DNA of 64,000 bases from an uncultured Bacteroidota bacterium (GTDB taxonomy: Bacteria > Bacteroidota > Bacteroidia > Bacteroidales > SZUA-534). A program made the position numbers and the translations under genes. This document shows, piece by piece, positions 44,321-53,786 of the stretch. Every line of letters begins with the position of its first letter. Position 1 is the first letter of the stretch. The stretch covers positions 1-64,000 of the forward strand of contig CAMKOM010000010.1 in NCBI GenBank assembly GCA_946414435.1, written 5' to 3'. Below the pieces are notes generated by a model. It saw nothing but the letters and a program-made list of their open reading frames with translations. It made no database searches and had not been told where the DNA came from.

Positions 44321-47300
44321 CTACATTTTCGAGCGCGAGAACCACTCAATAGCCTTGCGCAATAATCGATATTTAAGCGCCAAGTACATCAACAAAGAAT
44401 AAAACCAAATCACCATCATATTCACCCAATATGTTGGGTATGAATGGCCAAACAGATTCTTGCAAGGCGCATAAAAATGAGCCTTGATGAACGGATGTGT
44501 CGGATCGAGATAAATCGGGTCGCTTTTTTGGTACAGGTTTCCGTCAACCTCAATAATTCTATCGAGCGATGTTGAATTTCGGACAAACGATGTCAGGTTC
44601 TCATTGCTATAACGACGTTTACGCTCAATAAACTGTTCCCGTTCTTCATCAGTACGTTGCATCGAATTGATAAGCTGGTCTTTTTGGTTGTTCACATGAT
44701 TATACTGCTTATAATAGTATGTCTTAAGTTTGTTTAGGAATGCATCGAGATTATCGAATATTTCAGGAGTAACCCTGTTCAAATACAACCTGTCTATCTT
44801 GTCATACTGGAAATAGCCCATAGCATCAAGTGGTTTTGCCAATTCGTTTCTTACCAACTCAAGGTCTTTTTTAACTCTAATTTGGCATGCGGGATTATTA
44901 TAGTTGCGTCTGCAATAAGACACTTTGTTTTCAATAGTTTTAACCCAATAGTTCTTGCGGAAATCACACTGACTTAGCATTTTATTGTACTCGTAAAAGT
45001 CTCGTTCAAAATCGTTTTCCTTGAACTGCTGCACAGCCAGTGCCTCATACGCCCACCGGGCTGTTATTATCTCTCCATAAACCGGAATACGGTCGGGATT
45101 CGAAATGGCAGGGTTGAGCTTATCAAACGGAACTATTATACCGCTCAGAATTAATTGCGGAATGACAAGGAATGGTATTAGAATGTATATGGTTACAACA
45201 GTGTCGAAACTGTCGGAAATGTTGAGCCCGAGCAGGCACGAAAAAAACCACGAGCTGAACAGTGCGAACCAGTAATAGAAGAACATTCCGCGGATGCCTA
45301 GCACCAGATTGCCTACAGCCACAAACATCAAAGCCTGAATAGCCGAGATTACAAACAAAATGGCCATTTTTGAGAACAAATAGCTTGTTCGGCTCAAATT
45401 AAGAAAACGCTCACGCTTCTGGATTTTCCGGTCTTTAACAATCTCTTCGGCACTCACTGACAGACCTATAAATATCGCCACTATAACAGCCATGAAAATA
45501 TAGACCGGGATGTTTGCATTACCAAAGAAACTGTAAGTTCCGGTCGATTTGTTGAAATACCTGATAATAAAGGCTAGAAGGAACGCGAGCACAGGCGATT
45601 CCAAAATATTAATCACCATATACTGCCGGTTGCTTATCTTTGACAACACGTCGCGCTCAACAAACACCCTGAACTGCTTTAGCTTGCCCGGGATTTTCGA
45701 TGCATTCTCGGGCAATTCGCCTGTTTTAAATTCCGGCTCGGGCAATGATTTCCTCGATTCTTGAAAATAGCGGAACCACTCATCGGGCTGCAAGCGTCTT
45801 GTCGGCGTCAAGTTTCCATACTCATCAAGCATTTGCGACTCAACGATGTTGAAAATCTGTTCTGGATTCACATTACCGCAAGTATGGCACTCGCTATCAT
45901 TCCAGTTTGCCTGATGGACCTTGGTTTTGAAATAAATAATGGACTCAACTGGATTACCATCGTAAATCAGATAGCCTCCACGGTCGAGTATGTATAAGTT
46001 GTCAAACATTTTGAAAATATCGGACGAAGGCTGGTGGATTACCGTGAACACCAGTTTTCCCTTCAGCGCCATCTCTTTCAAAATATCCATAATGTTTTCA
46101 GAGTCACGCGACGACAACCCCGAAGTTGGCTCATCGAGAAACAGGATTGCGGGCTCTCGTATCAGTTCCAAAGCAATGTTGAGACGCTTACGCTGGCCAC
46201 CGCTTATCTTCTTGTTGAGCGGACTTCCCACAACCATATCTTTAATGTCGAACAGACCAAGACTTTTTAGCACCTTCAGCACCTTGCAATTTATCTGGAA
46301 CTCCGTCAAGTCGTCGAAACAAAGGCGCGCGTTAAACAGAAGGTTTTGATATACAGTAAGTTCTTCGATAAGCAAATCATCTTGCGACACATATCCTATC
46401 AACCCCTCAACCTTTTCTTTTTCTGCATAAATGTCAATACCGTTAATGGTTACAGTTCCACTTGAAGGACGCGCGCTACCGTTGAGCACATTGAGCAATG
46501 TGGTCTTTCCTGAGCCACTCGCCCCCATTATCCCGACAAGGCTGCCTGACTCTTGAACAATATTGATACAGTTCAGTCCTTTGGTTCCCCCCTTGAAATA
46601 ATACTCCACATCTTTGGCCACGAACTGTATTTTGTTGCCTATCTCGTCGGCAAAAAAATAGTTGACAATGTCGGAATAGTAAATAGGTTTCATCTTTGCA
46701 TCACGCAACGACGCGCCCTGATTGAGAACATAGACATTGCCAGGGATGACTATCTGACCATTTAGATACAACTCATCGGTACCGAACTTACGGAACAAAT
46801 ACATGTTCGACAGCTCGAAATAGAGCACCCACAGTTTGTCATTGAAAGTCTCATGGTAAAGGTGCCTTATGTCTGGCACTGTCGATGCCTTTTGACCGTC
46901 GATAAGCAAAAAACGAGACGACACAGGGATGTTCCCATCGTCGGACATCACAAAGTCTTTGAGCAGATTGAAATTCTCACTTGTGAAAAAGAAACTTTCG
47001 GAAACAGCTTGCACAAACTCTATCTCCTGCTCCGACACCTCCTGCCCCACTTTTATGAATTCAAGCAACCGCACCATAACCACCATTTTCTGCCTGATGT
47101 CGAGCTCTTCATTTATTTGTGTGCATATTTTCAAAACCTTGACCGAATTAAGTGCAAGGTTTTTCTCTTTTTTATCATTTTCTGATTGTTTGCGCTGATA
47201 ATGAGCATAGAATCCGTCGAAAAGGTCGAGATACTCCCCCACGGCACTCTCGCGCAGCTGCTGACGAAGAAAGGCCTCAACTATCTGCCTGCCGCCTTTA

Positions 47301-47368
47301 TTGTTGGATCTTGGTCCGACAATAATGGCGAACAACTGCATCAATGCCTTTAGGACTTTCTCCCTCAT
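44321..47368 (-). CDS. ABCG-type transporter, ATPase-permease fusion with TerB-like N-terminus
   Basis: The 1015-residue protein has an N-terminal helical region resembling TerB (about 1-130) and a linker with a beta-rich FHA-like stretch (about 150-250). The ABC ATPase follows (about 255-490: Walker A GASGSGKTT, signature ISGGQRKRLN, Walker B ILFLDEPTSGL). An ABC2-type membrane domain with about six helices (about 600-790) comes next, then a large soluble loop (800-960), a final helix and a basic tail. ATPase before permease is the ABCG order. The substrate is unknown. It is the last gene of a three-gene unit with a secreted protein and a lipoprotein, suggesting an export complex that spans the envelope (inference). 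Confidence 0.88.
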   Translation of the reverse strand: MREKVLKALMQLFAIIVGPRSNNKGGRQIVEAFLRQQLRESAVGEYLDLFDGFYAHYQRKQSENDKKEKNLALNSVKVLKICTQINEELDIRQKMVVMVRLLEFIKVGQEVSEQEIEFVQAVSESFFFTSENFNLLKDFVMSDDGNIPVSSRFLLIDGQKASTVPDIRHLYHETFNDKLWVLYFELSNMYLFRKFGTDELYLNGQIVIPGNVYVLNQGASLRDAKMKPIYYSDIVNYFFADEIGNKIQFVAKDVEYYFKGGTKGLNCINIVQESGSLVGIMGASGSGKTTLLNVLNGSARPSSGTVTINGIDIYAEKEKVEGLIGYVSQDDLLIEELTVYQNLLFNARLCFDDLTEFQINCKVLKVLKSLGLFDIKDMVVGSPLNKKISGGQRKRLNIALELIREPAILFLDEPTSGLSSRDSENIMDILKEMALKGKLVFTVIHQPSSDIFKMFDNLYILDRGGYLIYDGNPVESIIYFKTKVHQANWNDSECHTCGNVNPEQIFNIVESQMLDEYGNLTPTRRLQPDEWFRYFQESRKSLPEPEFKTGELPENASKIPGKLKQFRVFVERDVLSKISNRQYMVINILESPVLAFLLAFIIRYFNKSTGTYSFFGNANIPVYIFMAVIVAIFIGLSVSAEEIVKDRKIQKRERFLNLSRTSYLFSKMAILFVISAIQALMFVAVGNLVLGIRGMFFYYWFALFSSWFFSCLLGLNISDSFDTVVTIYILIPFLVIPQLILSGIIVPFDKLNPAISNPDRIPVYGEIITARWAYEALAVQQFKENDFERDFYEYNKMLSQCDFRKNYWVKTIENKVSYCRRNYNNPACQIRVKKDLELVRNELAKPLDAMGYFQYDKIDRLYLNRVTPEIFDNLDAFLNKLKTYYYKQYNHVNNQKDQLINSMQRTDEEREQFIERKRRYSNENLTSFVRNSTSLDRIIEVDGNLYQKSDPIYLDPTHPFIKAHFYAPCKNLFGHSYPTYWVNMMVIWFYSLLMYLALKYRLLRKAIEWFSRSKM

Positions 47369-47381
47369 CTATAAATGTTTT

Positions 47382-47813
47382 TTATTGTTTGAATCCTATT
47401 AGCATAACCGCAATGCCCGATGTAAGGTCTTTTGAGTCAATTTCAGCCTCAATTATGCAATCCATCGTATTTTCGAATTTGAAATTCCAACTGGGGGTGT
47501 TTTCAAAATCGCGGTTGGTAAACAATAGGTTGCGGTCTTGATCATAAACTGAAAATGCCAGATTTCCTGCTTCTGTTCCACAATATCCAACCAAACGATA
47601 GATTGTGCCGCTGTAAAAAGTTACATAAAACTCTGCTACATCGTCTTTGTTCAGCAGGACAGTATAATATTGTCCATCCGACACATAAGAATCGTCCATT
47701 TTCGATTGGCACATTTTTATCGTAGATTCAACCTGGGCAACCGACTCGTTGGGTATGGCAATCGCCAGCATTACCAACAACATCATCATATATCTAATCA
47801 TTGACATCTTCAT
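47382..47813 (-). CDS. Small secreted protein of the ABC-transporter operon
   Basis: The 143-residue protein has a signal peptide (MIRYMMMLLVMLAIAIPNESVAQ) and a beta-rich body (YYTVLLNKDDVAEFYVTFYS, then SWNFKFENTMDCIIEAE). I recognise no family. It starts 6 bases after the lipoprotein stop and ends 13 bases before the ABC transporter start, so the three are co-transcribed and it likely acts with the transporter in the periplasm (inference). Confidence 0.75.
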   Translation of the reverse strand: MKMSMIRYMMMLLVMLAIAIPNESVAQVESTIKMCQSKMDDSYVSDGQYYTVLLNKDDVAEFYVTFYSGTIYRLVGYCGTEAGNLAFSVYDQDRNLLFTNRDFENTPSWNFKFENTMDCIIEAEIDSKDLTSGIAVMLIGFKQ

Positions 47814-47819
47814 TTTGGG

Positions 47820-48719
47820 TTAACTTACAATTTGCTTTCTTATCGCCTCAACCTTACGTGTTATATTCTTCAAGACGGACGCCGGGACATCCACTTTAGT
47901 CACGGATTTGACTATTGTCATTCTTTTATCGATATCGATCTCTGGAACAACATAAGTATAATGCTGCTCAACTTCATCGAAATCGCTGGTCAATTCAATT
48001 AGAGAATCAACTAAAGTACCAATTTCGTCTTCTTTAGAATAATATGGTGACAGGATTTTTATAAGGTTCTCAAGCGGCTGCTTGCTTTCGCCGATTCGCT
48101 GCACAAGCGCTTCGTTGCGGCTCTCTTTAGCGAGCTGCGTCATAATGTACATTGCCTCAATCCAGCCACCAGCAAGCACCAAAGCTCCTTCACGCTGACG
48201 CTGTGATTCTTTCAAGTAGACGTCCACATCGCGGTAAGTGTTTGACATCATGCGCAAAAGCGAGTCGGCATTGTCAACATTGCGCTCAACGCGCTCAACA
48301 AGACTGCTACTGAACGCTGATGTCAAGTCCAAATCATTCGCTATATTTTTTATTACCGAAAACAGATTGATTATCAGCGGTGATTGTTCATAAATGTTCA
48401 TGTAAGCCAAATCGGCGCCATACACACCCAGATTGACACACTTTTTATAATTTCTAGTGTAATTATGATTATTCTCAACTGGATTCAGCAGACTCTCATT
48501 GAATTTCGTGCCAGAAGTTTTAATCATTATTGTAAGATGATATGGCGACGGCAAGCTGAACAATGTGTTGCCGAATTTTATTGTCTGCGCCGTTGTGTCG
48601 ACCGACATATCCGAATCATTCAAATACCCTAATGAACCGGTTTTCGGCGCACCGCTGTTGCATGATGCAAAGAGCAACGGCAAAGCAAGTAACGAAACAC
48701 TAATAATAGGTACTCTCAT
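47820..48719 (-). CDS. Lipoprotein of the ABC-transporter operon
   Basis: The 299-residue protein has a lipoprotein signal (SVSLLALPLLFASC; lipobox FASC) and a mostly helical body, with runs such as VERVERNVDNADSLLRMMSN. I do not recognise a family, though similar lipoproteins are common in Bacteroidales (from memory). I chose the ATG at 48719 since the upstream in-frame start adds 18 residues before a good lipobox. It is the first gene of the unit. Confidence 0.78.
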   Translation of the reverse strand: MRVPIISVSLLALPLLFASCNSGAPKTGSLGYLNDSDMSVDTTAQTIKFGNTLFSLPSPYHLTIMIKTSGTKFNESLLNPVENNHNYTRNYKKCVNLGVYGADLAYMNIYEQSPLIINLFSVIKNIANDLDLTSAFSSSLVERVERNVDNADSLLRMMSNTYRDVDVYLKESQRQREGALVLAGGWIEAMYIMTQLAKESRNEALVQRIGESKQPLENLIKILSPYYSKEDEIGTLVDSLIELTSDFDEVEQHYTYVVPEIDIDKRMTIVKSVTKVDVPASVLKNITRKVEAIRKQIVS

Positions 48720-48819
48720 AGTTTTATAAAATACTATATGCAAGTAACGAAAAAAAACAACTCGCAAAAGCATTATAAAACACTTTATTTACGAATACGA
48801 AAAAAATTGTGAGGAAAAA

Positions 48820-49776
48820 TCAATCTGGCATTTTTACAGAACCGACCATTTCGTCGTATTCAACAGCTGTCATATCTTTAAGAAAGTAGTTATCTGGATT
48901 TTTGCGCATACCAGACACCATCACTTCATAATGAAGGTGCGGTCCAGTTGATATACCAGTATTACCGACCAAGCCGACCTCTGATCCTCGGCTAACAGTA
49001 TCGCCAACATGAACCAAGAACTTGCTCAAATGCGCATAACGGGTTTTATAACCGTAACCATGGTCAACAACCACTTGCTTACCATAACCGTGAGGATCGT
49101 TAGATATGGACACCACAACACCTTTACCTGTTGAATAGACTTTGCTCCCTTCGCGAGCTGCCATGTCAAGACCATCATGGTGGATTTGCCTATGGCTGAT
49201 TGGGTGGATTCTCCAACCGAATGTTGACGAAACCCTATAGTGTTGCGGATTGACAGGCAAAATGCCAGGAATGCTAAGCAGGCTGTCTTCGGCTCGCTGC
49301 ACGTTACGCAGTACCATTTCATATGACTGCTCCTGCAAGTTCAGTTTGTTTGAAAGGATGTCGACTTTACGGTTATAATCAACAAATAAATCGGTATTGA
49401 AATATCCTTCGAGATTCTCATATTTATTGGTACCACCGAAACTTGCCATACGTTTGTCGGCAGAAAGCGGCTCCATATATGACAAAACGCGATAGCAACT
49501 ATCGTCCCTGCTTTGGATTTCGGAAAGGAATCCTTCTATTTTCTCAAAGCGTGTATCGAGCTGATGAATGTTGGAAATGCACGCTTCACTCTCCTGCTGT
49601 AACCTTAGCGAGTTGATTGACGGGATTAAATTGAAATAAGACAACCCGAAAACCATTCCACCTAGCACAAAAGAAGCACACAAAAACTTGCCGCAACGTT
49701 TAAAAACTTGCGAAAGCGTTTGTTTTTCAACAACATAAGTTAGATTATCACTATCAAATATGTACTTTTCTCTCAT
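48820..49776 (-). CDS. M23 family metallopeptidase (membrane-anchored)
   Basis: This peptidoglycan endopeptidase is anchored by one helix (residues 31-52), with a helical coiled part (about 60-180) and a C-terminal LytM domain. The zinc ligands are H200 and D204 (HHDGLD) and H282 (GPHLHYE), with catalytic H249 in RYAHLSK, so it should be active. I chose the start at 49776 because Bacteroidetes homologues begin with a short cytoplasmic MREKYIF/MRK-type stretch before the helix; longer starts add 46 unrelated residues. It probably cleaves cross-links in the periplasm. Confidence 0.92.
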   Translation of the reverse strand: MREKYIFDSDNLTYVVEKQTLSQVFKRCGKFLCASFVLGGMVFGLSYFNLIPSINSLRLQQESEACISNIHQLDTRFEKIEGFLSEIQSRDDSCYRVLSYMEPLSADKRMASFGGTNKYENLEGYFNTDLFVDYNRKVDILSNKLNLQEQSYEMVLRNVQRAEDSLLSIPGILPVNPQHYRVSSTFGWRIHPISHRQIHHDGLDMAAREGSKVYSTGKGVVVSISNDPHGYGKQVVVDHGYGYKTRYAHLSKFLVHVGDTVSRGSEVGLVGNTGISTGPHLHYEVMVSGMRKNPDNYFLKDMTAVEYDEMVGSVKMPD

Positions 49777-50066
49777 TGCCTTTTTGGAAAGCGGCGTAAA
49801 ACTATGTATTTTTTCCAATAAAAAAATGCTTGACGTCATATTTTTTACGGAAACAGGCATTTTTATTTGATAAATATGCCTTTTTGTCATCGGAATATCC
49901 ACATACAATGACAATATGTCAATAATCGTTCAGCCATACCTTTACAGCTATTATAATCATGATTTTCAAAGCATTAACCATATCATTTCTTACTATTGGC
50001 GATTTAACCATAAACCGTGGCGCGCATTTTGAACGCTGCATAGGCAAAACACAAAAAAATAAAACT

Positions 50067-52646
50067 ATGAACACGAATAATTTCACAATCAAGATGCAGG
50101 AAGTCTTGGAAAAGGCTTTCAACATTGCGCAAGCCGAAGGCAACCAAGCTGTGGAAACCGGCCACTTGCTGAAAGGTCTGCTGACCGAAGAGCAGAGCAT
50201 CAGCCGATATATTCTGCAAAAGCACAATGTGTCGGAAAACTCTATGCTTCAAATAGTTGACAGCGTAATAAAATCGTATGCGCGTGTGTCGGGCGGCAGT
50301 TTGTACCTGTCGTCGGATTTGAACGCGCTGCTGAACAACGCGCAACAATCGGCAACCAAAAACGGCGACCAGTTTGTTTCGGTTGAGCACGTATGGGTTG
50401 CGTTCTTCAGCATCAACGACCAGATTACCAAACTGTTGCAAGACCAAGGACTGAGCCGCAAATCGGTTGAGAACTGTATAAAGGAAATCACCAAAGGCGA
50501 AAAAGTTACGAGCCAATCGGCAGAAGAGAGTTATATGGCGCTGTCGAAATACGCCGTGAACCTGAACGAGCAGGCCGCAACCGGCAAACTCGACCCGGTG
50601 ATTGGCCGTGACGACGAAATCCGCCGTATATTGCAGATTTTGAGCCGAAGAACGAAGAACAACCCTATTCTGATTGGCGAACCGGGCACCGGCAAAACAG
50701 CCATCGCCGAAGGCATTGCGCACCGAATTGTCAAGAACGACGTGCCAGAAAACCTGAAAACCAAGAAGTTATACTCGCTTGATATGGGCGCTTTGGTTGC
50801 AGGCGCAAAATACAAAGGCGAGTTTGAAGAGCGACTTAAAAGCGTTGTTAATGAAGTAATTAAATCGGACGGCGAGATAATCCTGTTCATCGACGAAATT
50901 CATACACTGGTGGGCGCCGGAAAGAGCGAGGGCGCAATGGACGCGGCCAACATTCTGAAACCGGCTCTGGCTCGTGGCGACCTGCGCGTGATTGGCGCCA
51001 CAACGCTCGACGAGTATCAGAAATATTTTGAGAAAGACAAGGCGCTTGAACGTCGTTTCCAAATTGTAATGGTTGACGAACCCGACATAAACAGTTCAAT
51101 ATCAATACTCCGTGGCTTGAAAGAGCGGTACGAAATGCACCATAAGGTTCAGATTCTTGACGACGCGATAATTGCCGCCGTCGAACTGTCGAACCGCTAC
51201 ATCACCGACCGTTTCCTGCCCGACAAGGCCATCGACCTGATTGACGAAGCGGCGTCGAAACTGCGGCTGGAAATGAATTCGGTGCCGGAAGACATCGACG
51301 AACTGCAGCGCGACATTATGCAGTTGGAAATTGAGCGCGAGGCCATCAAACGCGAGGGTAACACGGCTAAAACCAATTCAATCAGCGAGGAACTGAACGC
51401 GAAGAACGCAGAATTGACATCGAAAATGGCAAAATGGAAGTCGGAAAAGGCGATTCTGGACGACATCCAAAGCAAGAAAAAACAGATTGAGGACTTGAAA
51501 TATCAAGCCACACAGGCCGAACGCAGCGGCGACTACGGCAAGGTGGCCGAAATCCGCTACGGCCGAATCAAAGAGTGCGAGGCGGCCATCGAGAAGCAAA
51601 AAGCGCTGCTCGAAGGCTCTGACACAATGATTCGCGAGGTGGTGACACCTGAAGATATTGCCGAAGTGGTGTCGAAATGGACACATATCCCGGTGACGAA
51701 AATGCTTCAGACAGAGCGAGATAAACTCATCAACCTTGAAGACGAACTGCACAAGCGCGTCATTGGGCAGGACCACGCCATCGAGGCCATCGCAAACGCT
51801 GTGCGCCGCAGCCGCGCCGGACTTCAGGACGCCAACAAGCCCATCGGGTCGTTCATCTTTCTGGGCACCACGGGCGTGGGCAAAACCGAACTGGCAAAGG
51901 CTCTGGCCGGATTCCTGTTCAACGACGAGAACCAAATGACAAGAATCGATATGTCGGAATATCAGGAACGGCACTCTGTGTCGAGGCTGATTGGCGCGCC
52001 CCCGGGATATGTGGGCTACGACGAGGGCGGACAACTGACTGAGGCCGTCAGGCGGAAACCCTACTCGGTTGTGCTGCTCGACGAGATTGAGAAGGCTCAC
52101 CCCGACGTGTTCAACATCTTGCTGCAAGTGCTCGACGACGGCCGGCTGACCGACAACAAGGGCCGGACGGTGAACTTCAAGAACACCATTATAATAATGA
52201 CATCGAATTTGGGTTCGGACATCATCCAACGTGAATTCTCGACAATGAACGACAGCAACCGCCGCGAGGTTATGGACAAGGCGCAAAGCGAAGTTATGGG
52301 GCTGCTGCGGGCGTCGATGAAGCCGGAATTTCTGAACCGAATTGACGAGATTATAATGTTCACACCGCTGTTCAAAGACGACGTGCGCAAGATTGTGAAA
52401 CTGCAAATTGCCCGTCTGGCCGACCGTCTGGCCAAAAACGGCATCAGCATTGAGGCCAACGAGCAAGCCATCGACCTGATTGCCGCCGAAGGCTACGACG
52501 TCACTTTGGGCGCCCGACCGATAAAGCGGTTGATAGAACGTGCTGTGCTGAATCCGCTGTCAACGGCCATTATCAAAGGCGAAGTGGACAACACGAAGAA
52601 AATCACCATTGACGGAAGCAGCGGAACTATCAGACTTACAAACTGA
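50067..52646 (+). CDS. clpB: ATP-dependent disaggregase ClpB
   Basis: ClpB rescues aggregated proteins with DnaK. The 859-residue protein has the N-domain (1-150), first AAA domain (Walker [10 protein letters not shown] and [11 protein letters not shown]), the coiled-coil middle domain (about 400-530) that separates ClpB from ClpA/ClpC, second AAA domain (Walker [15 protein letters not shown], Walker [15 protein letters not shown]) and the C-terminal D2 small domain. I chose the ATG at 50067 ([14 protein letters not shown]), the family start. I find no clear heat-shock (CIRCE) repeat in the upstream 150 bases. Confidence 0.96.
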   Translation: MNTNNFTIKMQEVLEKAFNIAQAEGNQAVETGHLLKGLLTEEQSISRYILQKHNVSENSMLQIVDSVIKSYARVSGGSLYLSSDLNALLNNAQQSATKNGDQFVSVEHVWVAFFSINDQITKLLQDQGLSRKSVENCIKEITKGEKVTSQSAEESYMALSKYAVNLNEQAATGKLDPVIGRDDEIRRILQILSRRTKNNPILIGEPGTGKTAIAEGIAHRIVKNDVPENLKTKKLYSLDMGALVAGAKYKGEFEERLKSVVNEVIKSDGEIILFIDEIHTLVGAGKSEGAMDAANILKPALARGDLRVIGATTLDEYQKYFEKDKALERRFQIVMVDEPDINSSISILRGLKERYEMHHKVQILDDAIIAAVELSNRYITDRFLPDKAIDLIDEAASKLRLEMNSVPEDIDELQRDIMQLEIEREAIKREGNTAKTNSISEELNAKNAELTSKMAKWKSEKAILDDIQSKKKQIEDLKYQATQAERSGDYGKVAEIRYGRIKECEAAIEKQKALLEGSDTMIREVVTPEDIAEVVSKWTHIPVTKMLQTERDKLINLEDELHKRVIGQDHAIEAIANAVRRSRAGLQDANKPIGSFIFLGTTGVGKTELAKALAGFLFNDENQMTRIDMSEYQERHSVSRLIGAPPGYVGYDEGGQLTEAVRRKPYSVVLLDEIEKAHPDVFNILLQVLDDGRLTDNKGRTVNFKNTIIIMTSNLGSDIIQREFSTMNDSNRREVMDKAQSEVMGLLRASMKPEFLNRIDEIIMFTPLFKDDVRKIVKLQIARLADRLAKNGISIEANEQAIDLIAAEGYDVTLGARPIKRLIERAVLNPLSTAIIKGEVDNTKKITIDGSSGTIRLTN

Positions 52647-52667
52647 TAATATATGAATCCTAATAAG

Positions 52668-52700
52668 AAAAAACGCGCTCGGAAATGAGCGCGTTTTTTT
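52668..52700. terminator. Bidirectional terminator after clpB
   Basis: A perfect 13 bp stem, AAAAAACGCGCTC (52668-52680) with GAGCGCGTTTTTT (52687-52699), is flanked by A and T runs. It serves clpB and perhaps also the convergent FISUMP-like lipoprotein gene. Confidence 0.9.
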
Positions 52701-52728
52701 GTGCTATGCATATTTAACAATGCCAACA

Positions 52729-53511
52729 TTACGGACGCTTAAGCGGACGAATAGATAATCCATTGCAGCGGTCGTTGTGGCTCGACGGGTACACGTTGTT
52801 GCTGTTAAATTCGATGCACTGGGCGCAGCTCGGTTTGTTCCCATAGAGCGAACTCGACCAATAGTAACCCGCGTCACCTGCAAAATAGGGCCCCGAATTG
52901 AAGCGATAACCTGCCGCGGGAAGGAAAATATGGGCATCGGACAACGAATATGAATCTAACGCTGTGCCGCCAACATAAACCTTGACACCCTTGTCGCCAT
53001 CAGATTTTGCACGATAAACTATGTAGCCGTGTACATTCTGCTCATTGTAATTATTCGTCCACACCCAATAGCACTGGTTGCTTAGTTCGTCCCAATCGGC
53101 TGTGGCTGGCATTGAGTAATCTGCGCCATACACGGCAGTAGCAACATCGTCGGCAGGTTCGAGTGTTGTCTTGTTGTCAATTGTGCCATTACTTGCGTTC
53201 TTATTATATTTTGTGAGCGAGCTATTTGTAGCATTACAATATTTGTAGGTGTCCCAATAGTATTTGGATTTAGTTTGGGTTTCGCCCCAAGCGTAATAAT
53301 TGCCATAATCCCATGGGTTGGCCGCACCCACATTGCAAATGGCCCAAAGGTTGCCACTTTCAAGGCCCAAATCGACAACATTAGTGTTGACACTCATGTT
53401 CTCGTTGACGTTGCCATTGCCGCCACTATTATCATCATCACCTTTGTCACAGGCGACAAACGATGTTGCAATCATTGCGAGCATCGCCACTGAAAAAAAC
53501 TTTTTTGTCAT
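52729..53511 (-). CDS. FISUMP-like lipoprotein
   Basis: The 260-residue protein has a lipoprotein signal (MLAMIATSFVAC), an acidic and Gly/Asn-rich linker, and a domain of the FISUMP/DUF1566 type. Marks of that domain are VDLGLESGNLWAICNVGA, YYAWGETQT, LPAAGYR, YYWSSSLYG and GLSIRPLKR. Such domains fold like C-type lectins and occur on many Bacteroidetes surface proteins, but the ligand is unknown. It has its own promoter and shares the terminator with clpB. Confidence 0.85.
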   Translation of the reverse strand: MTKKFFSVAMLAMIATSFVACDKGDDDNSGGNGNVNENMSVNTNVVDLGLESGNLWAICNVGAANPWDYGNYYAWGETQTKSKYYWDTYKYCNATNSSLTKYNKNASNGTIDNKTTLEPADDVATAVYGADYSMPATADWDELSNQCYWVWTNNYNEQNVHGYIVYRAKSDGDKGVKVYVGGTALDSYSLSDAHIFLPAAGYRFNSGPYFAGDAGYYWSSSLYGNKPSCAQCIEFNSNNVYPSSHNDRCNGLSIRPLKRP

Positions 53512-53545
53512 AATTGAAAGATTTATATGGTTATAAAACGCATAT

Positions 53546-53577
53546 CAAATGTAGATGTTTTTTTTTGAAAAAGACAA
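53546..53577 (-). promoter_or_regulatory. Promoter of the FISUMP-like lipoprotein gene
   Basis: Minus-strand TACATTTG (53546-53553, TAnnTTTG) with CTTG (53574-53577) 20 bases upstream near the -33 position. Confidence 0.6.
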
Positions 53578-53786
53578 GAATATAGTGAAATTGTTATTAA
53601 AACATCTCTGATTATCAAACACTTATACCTTTCTGCAATTATTTATGACAACTAACAAATAAAATATATGCGTAAGAACACTTTTAAAGCCATCGTTTCC
53701 GAAATTTTTCTTAAAATAGCAATTTGAAAGTTGAACGATGACCGGCTTCCACCAGATGCCGTCATAACACACACAAATACAACACG

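Noticed and set aside
51378..52466. 362-residue open frame on the minus strand inside clpB
   Set aside because: Shadow of ClpB; no motif and no promoter.
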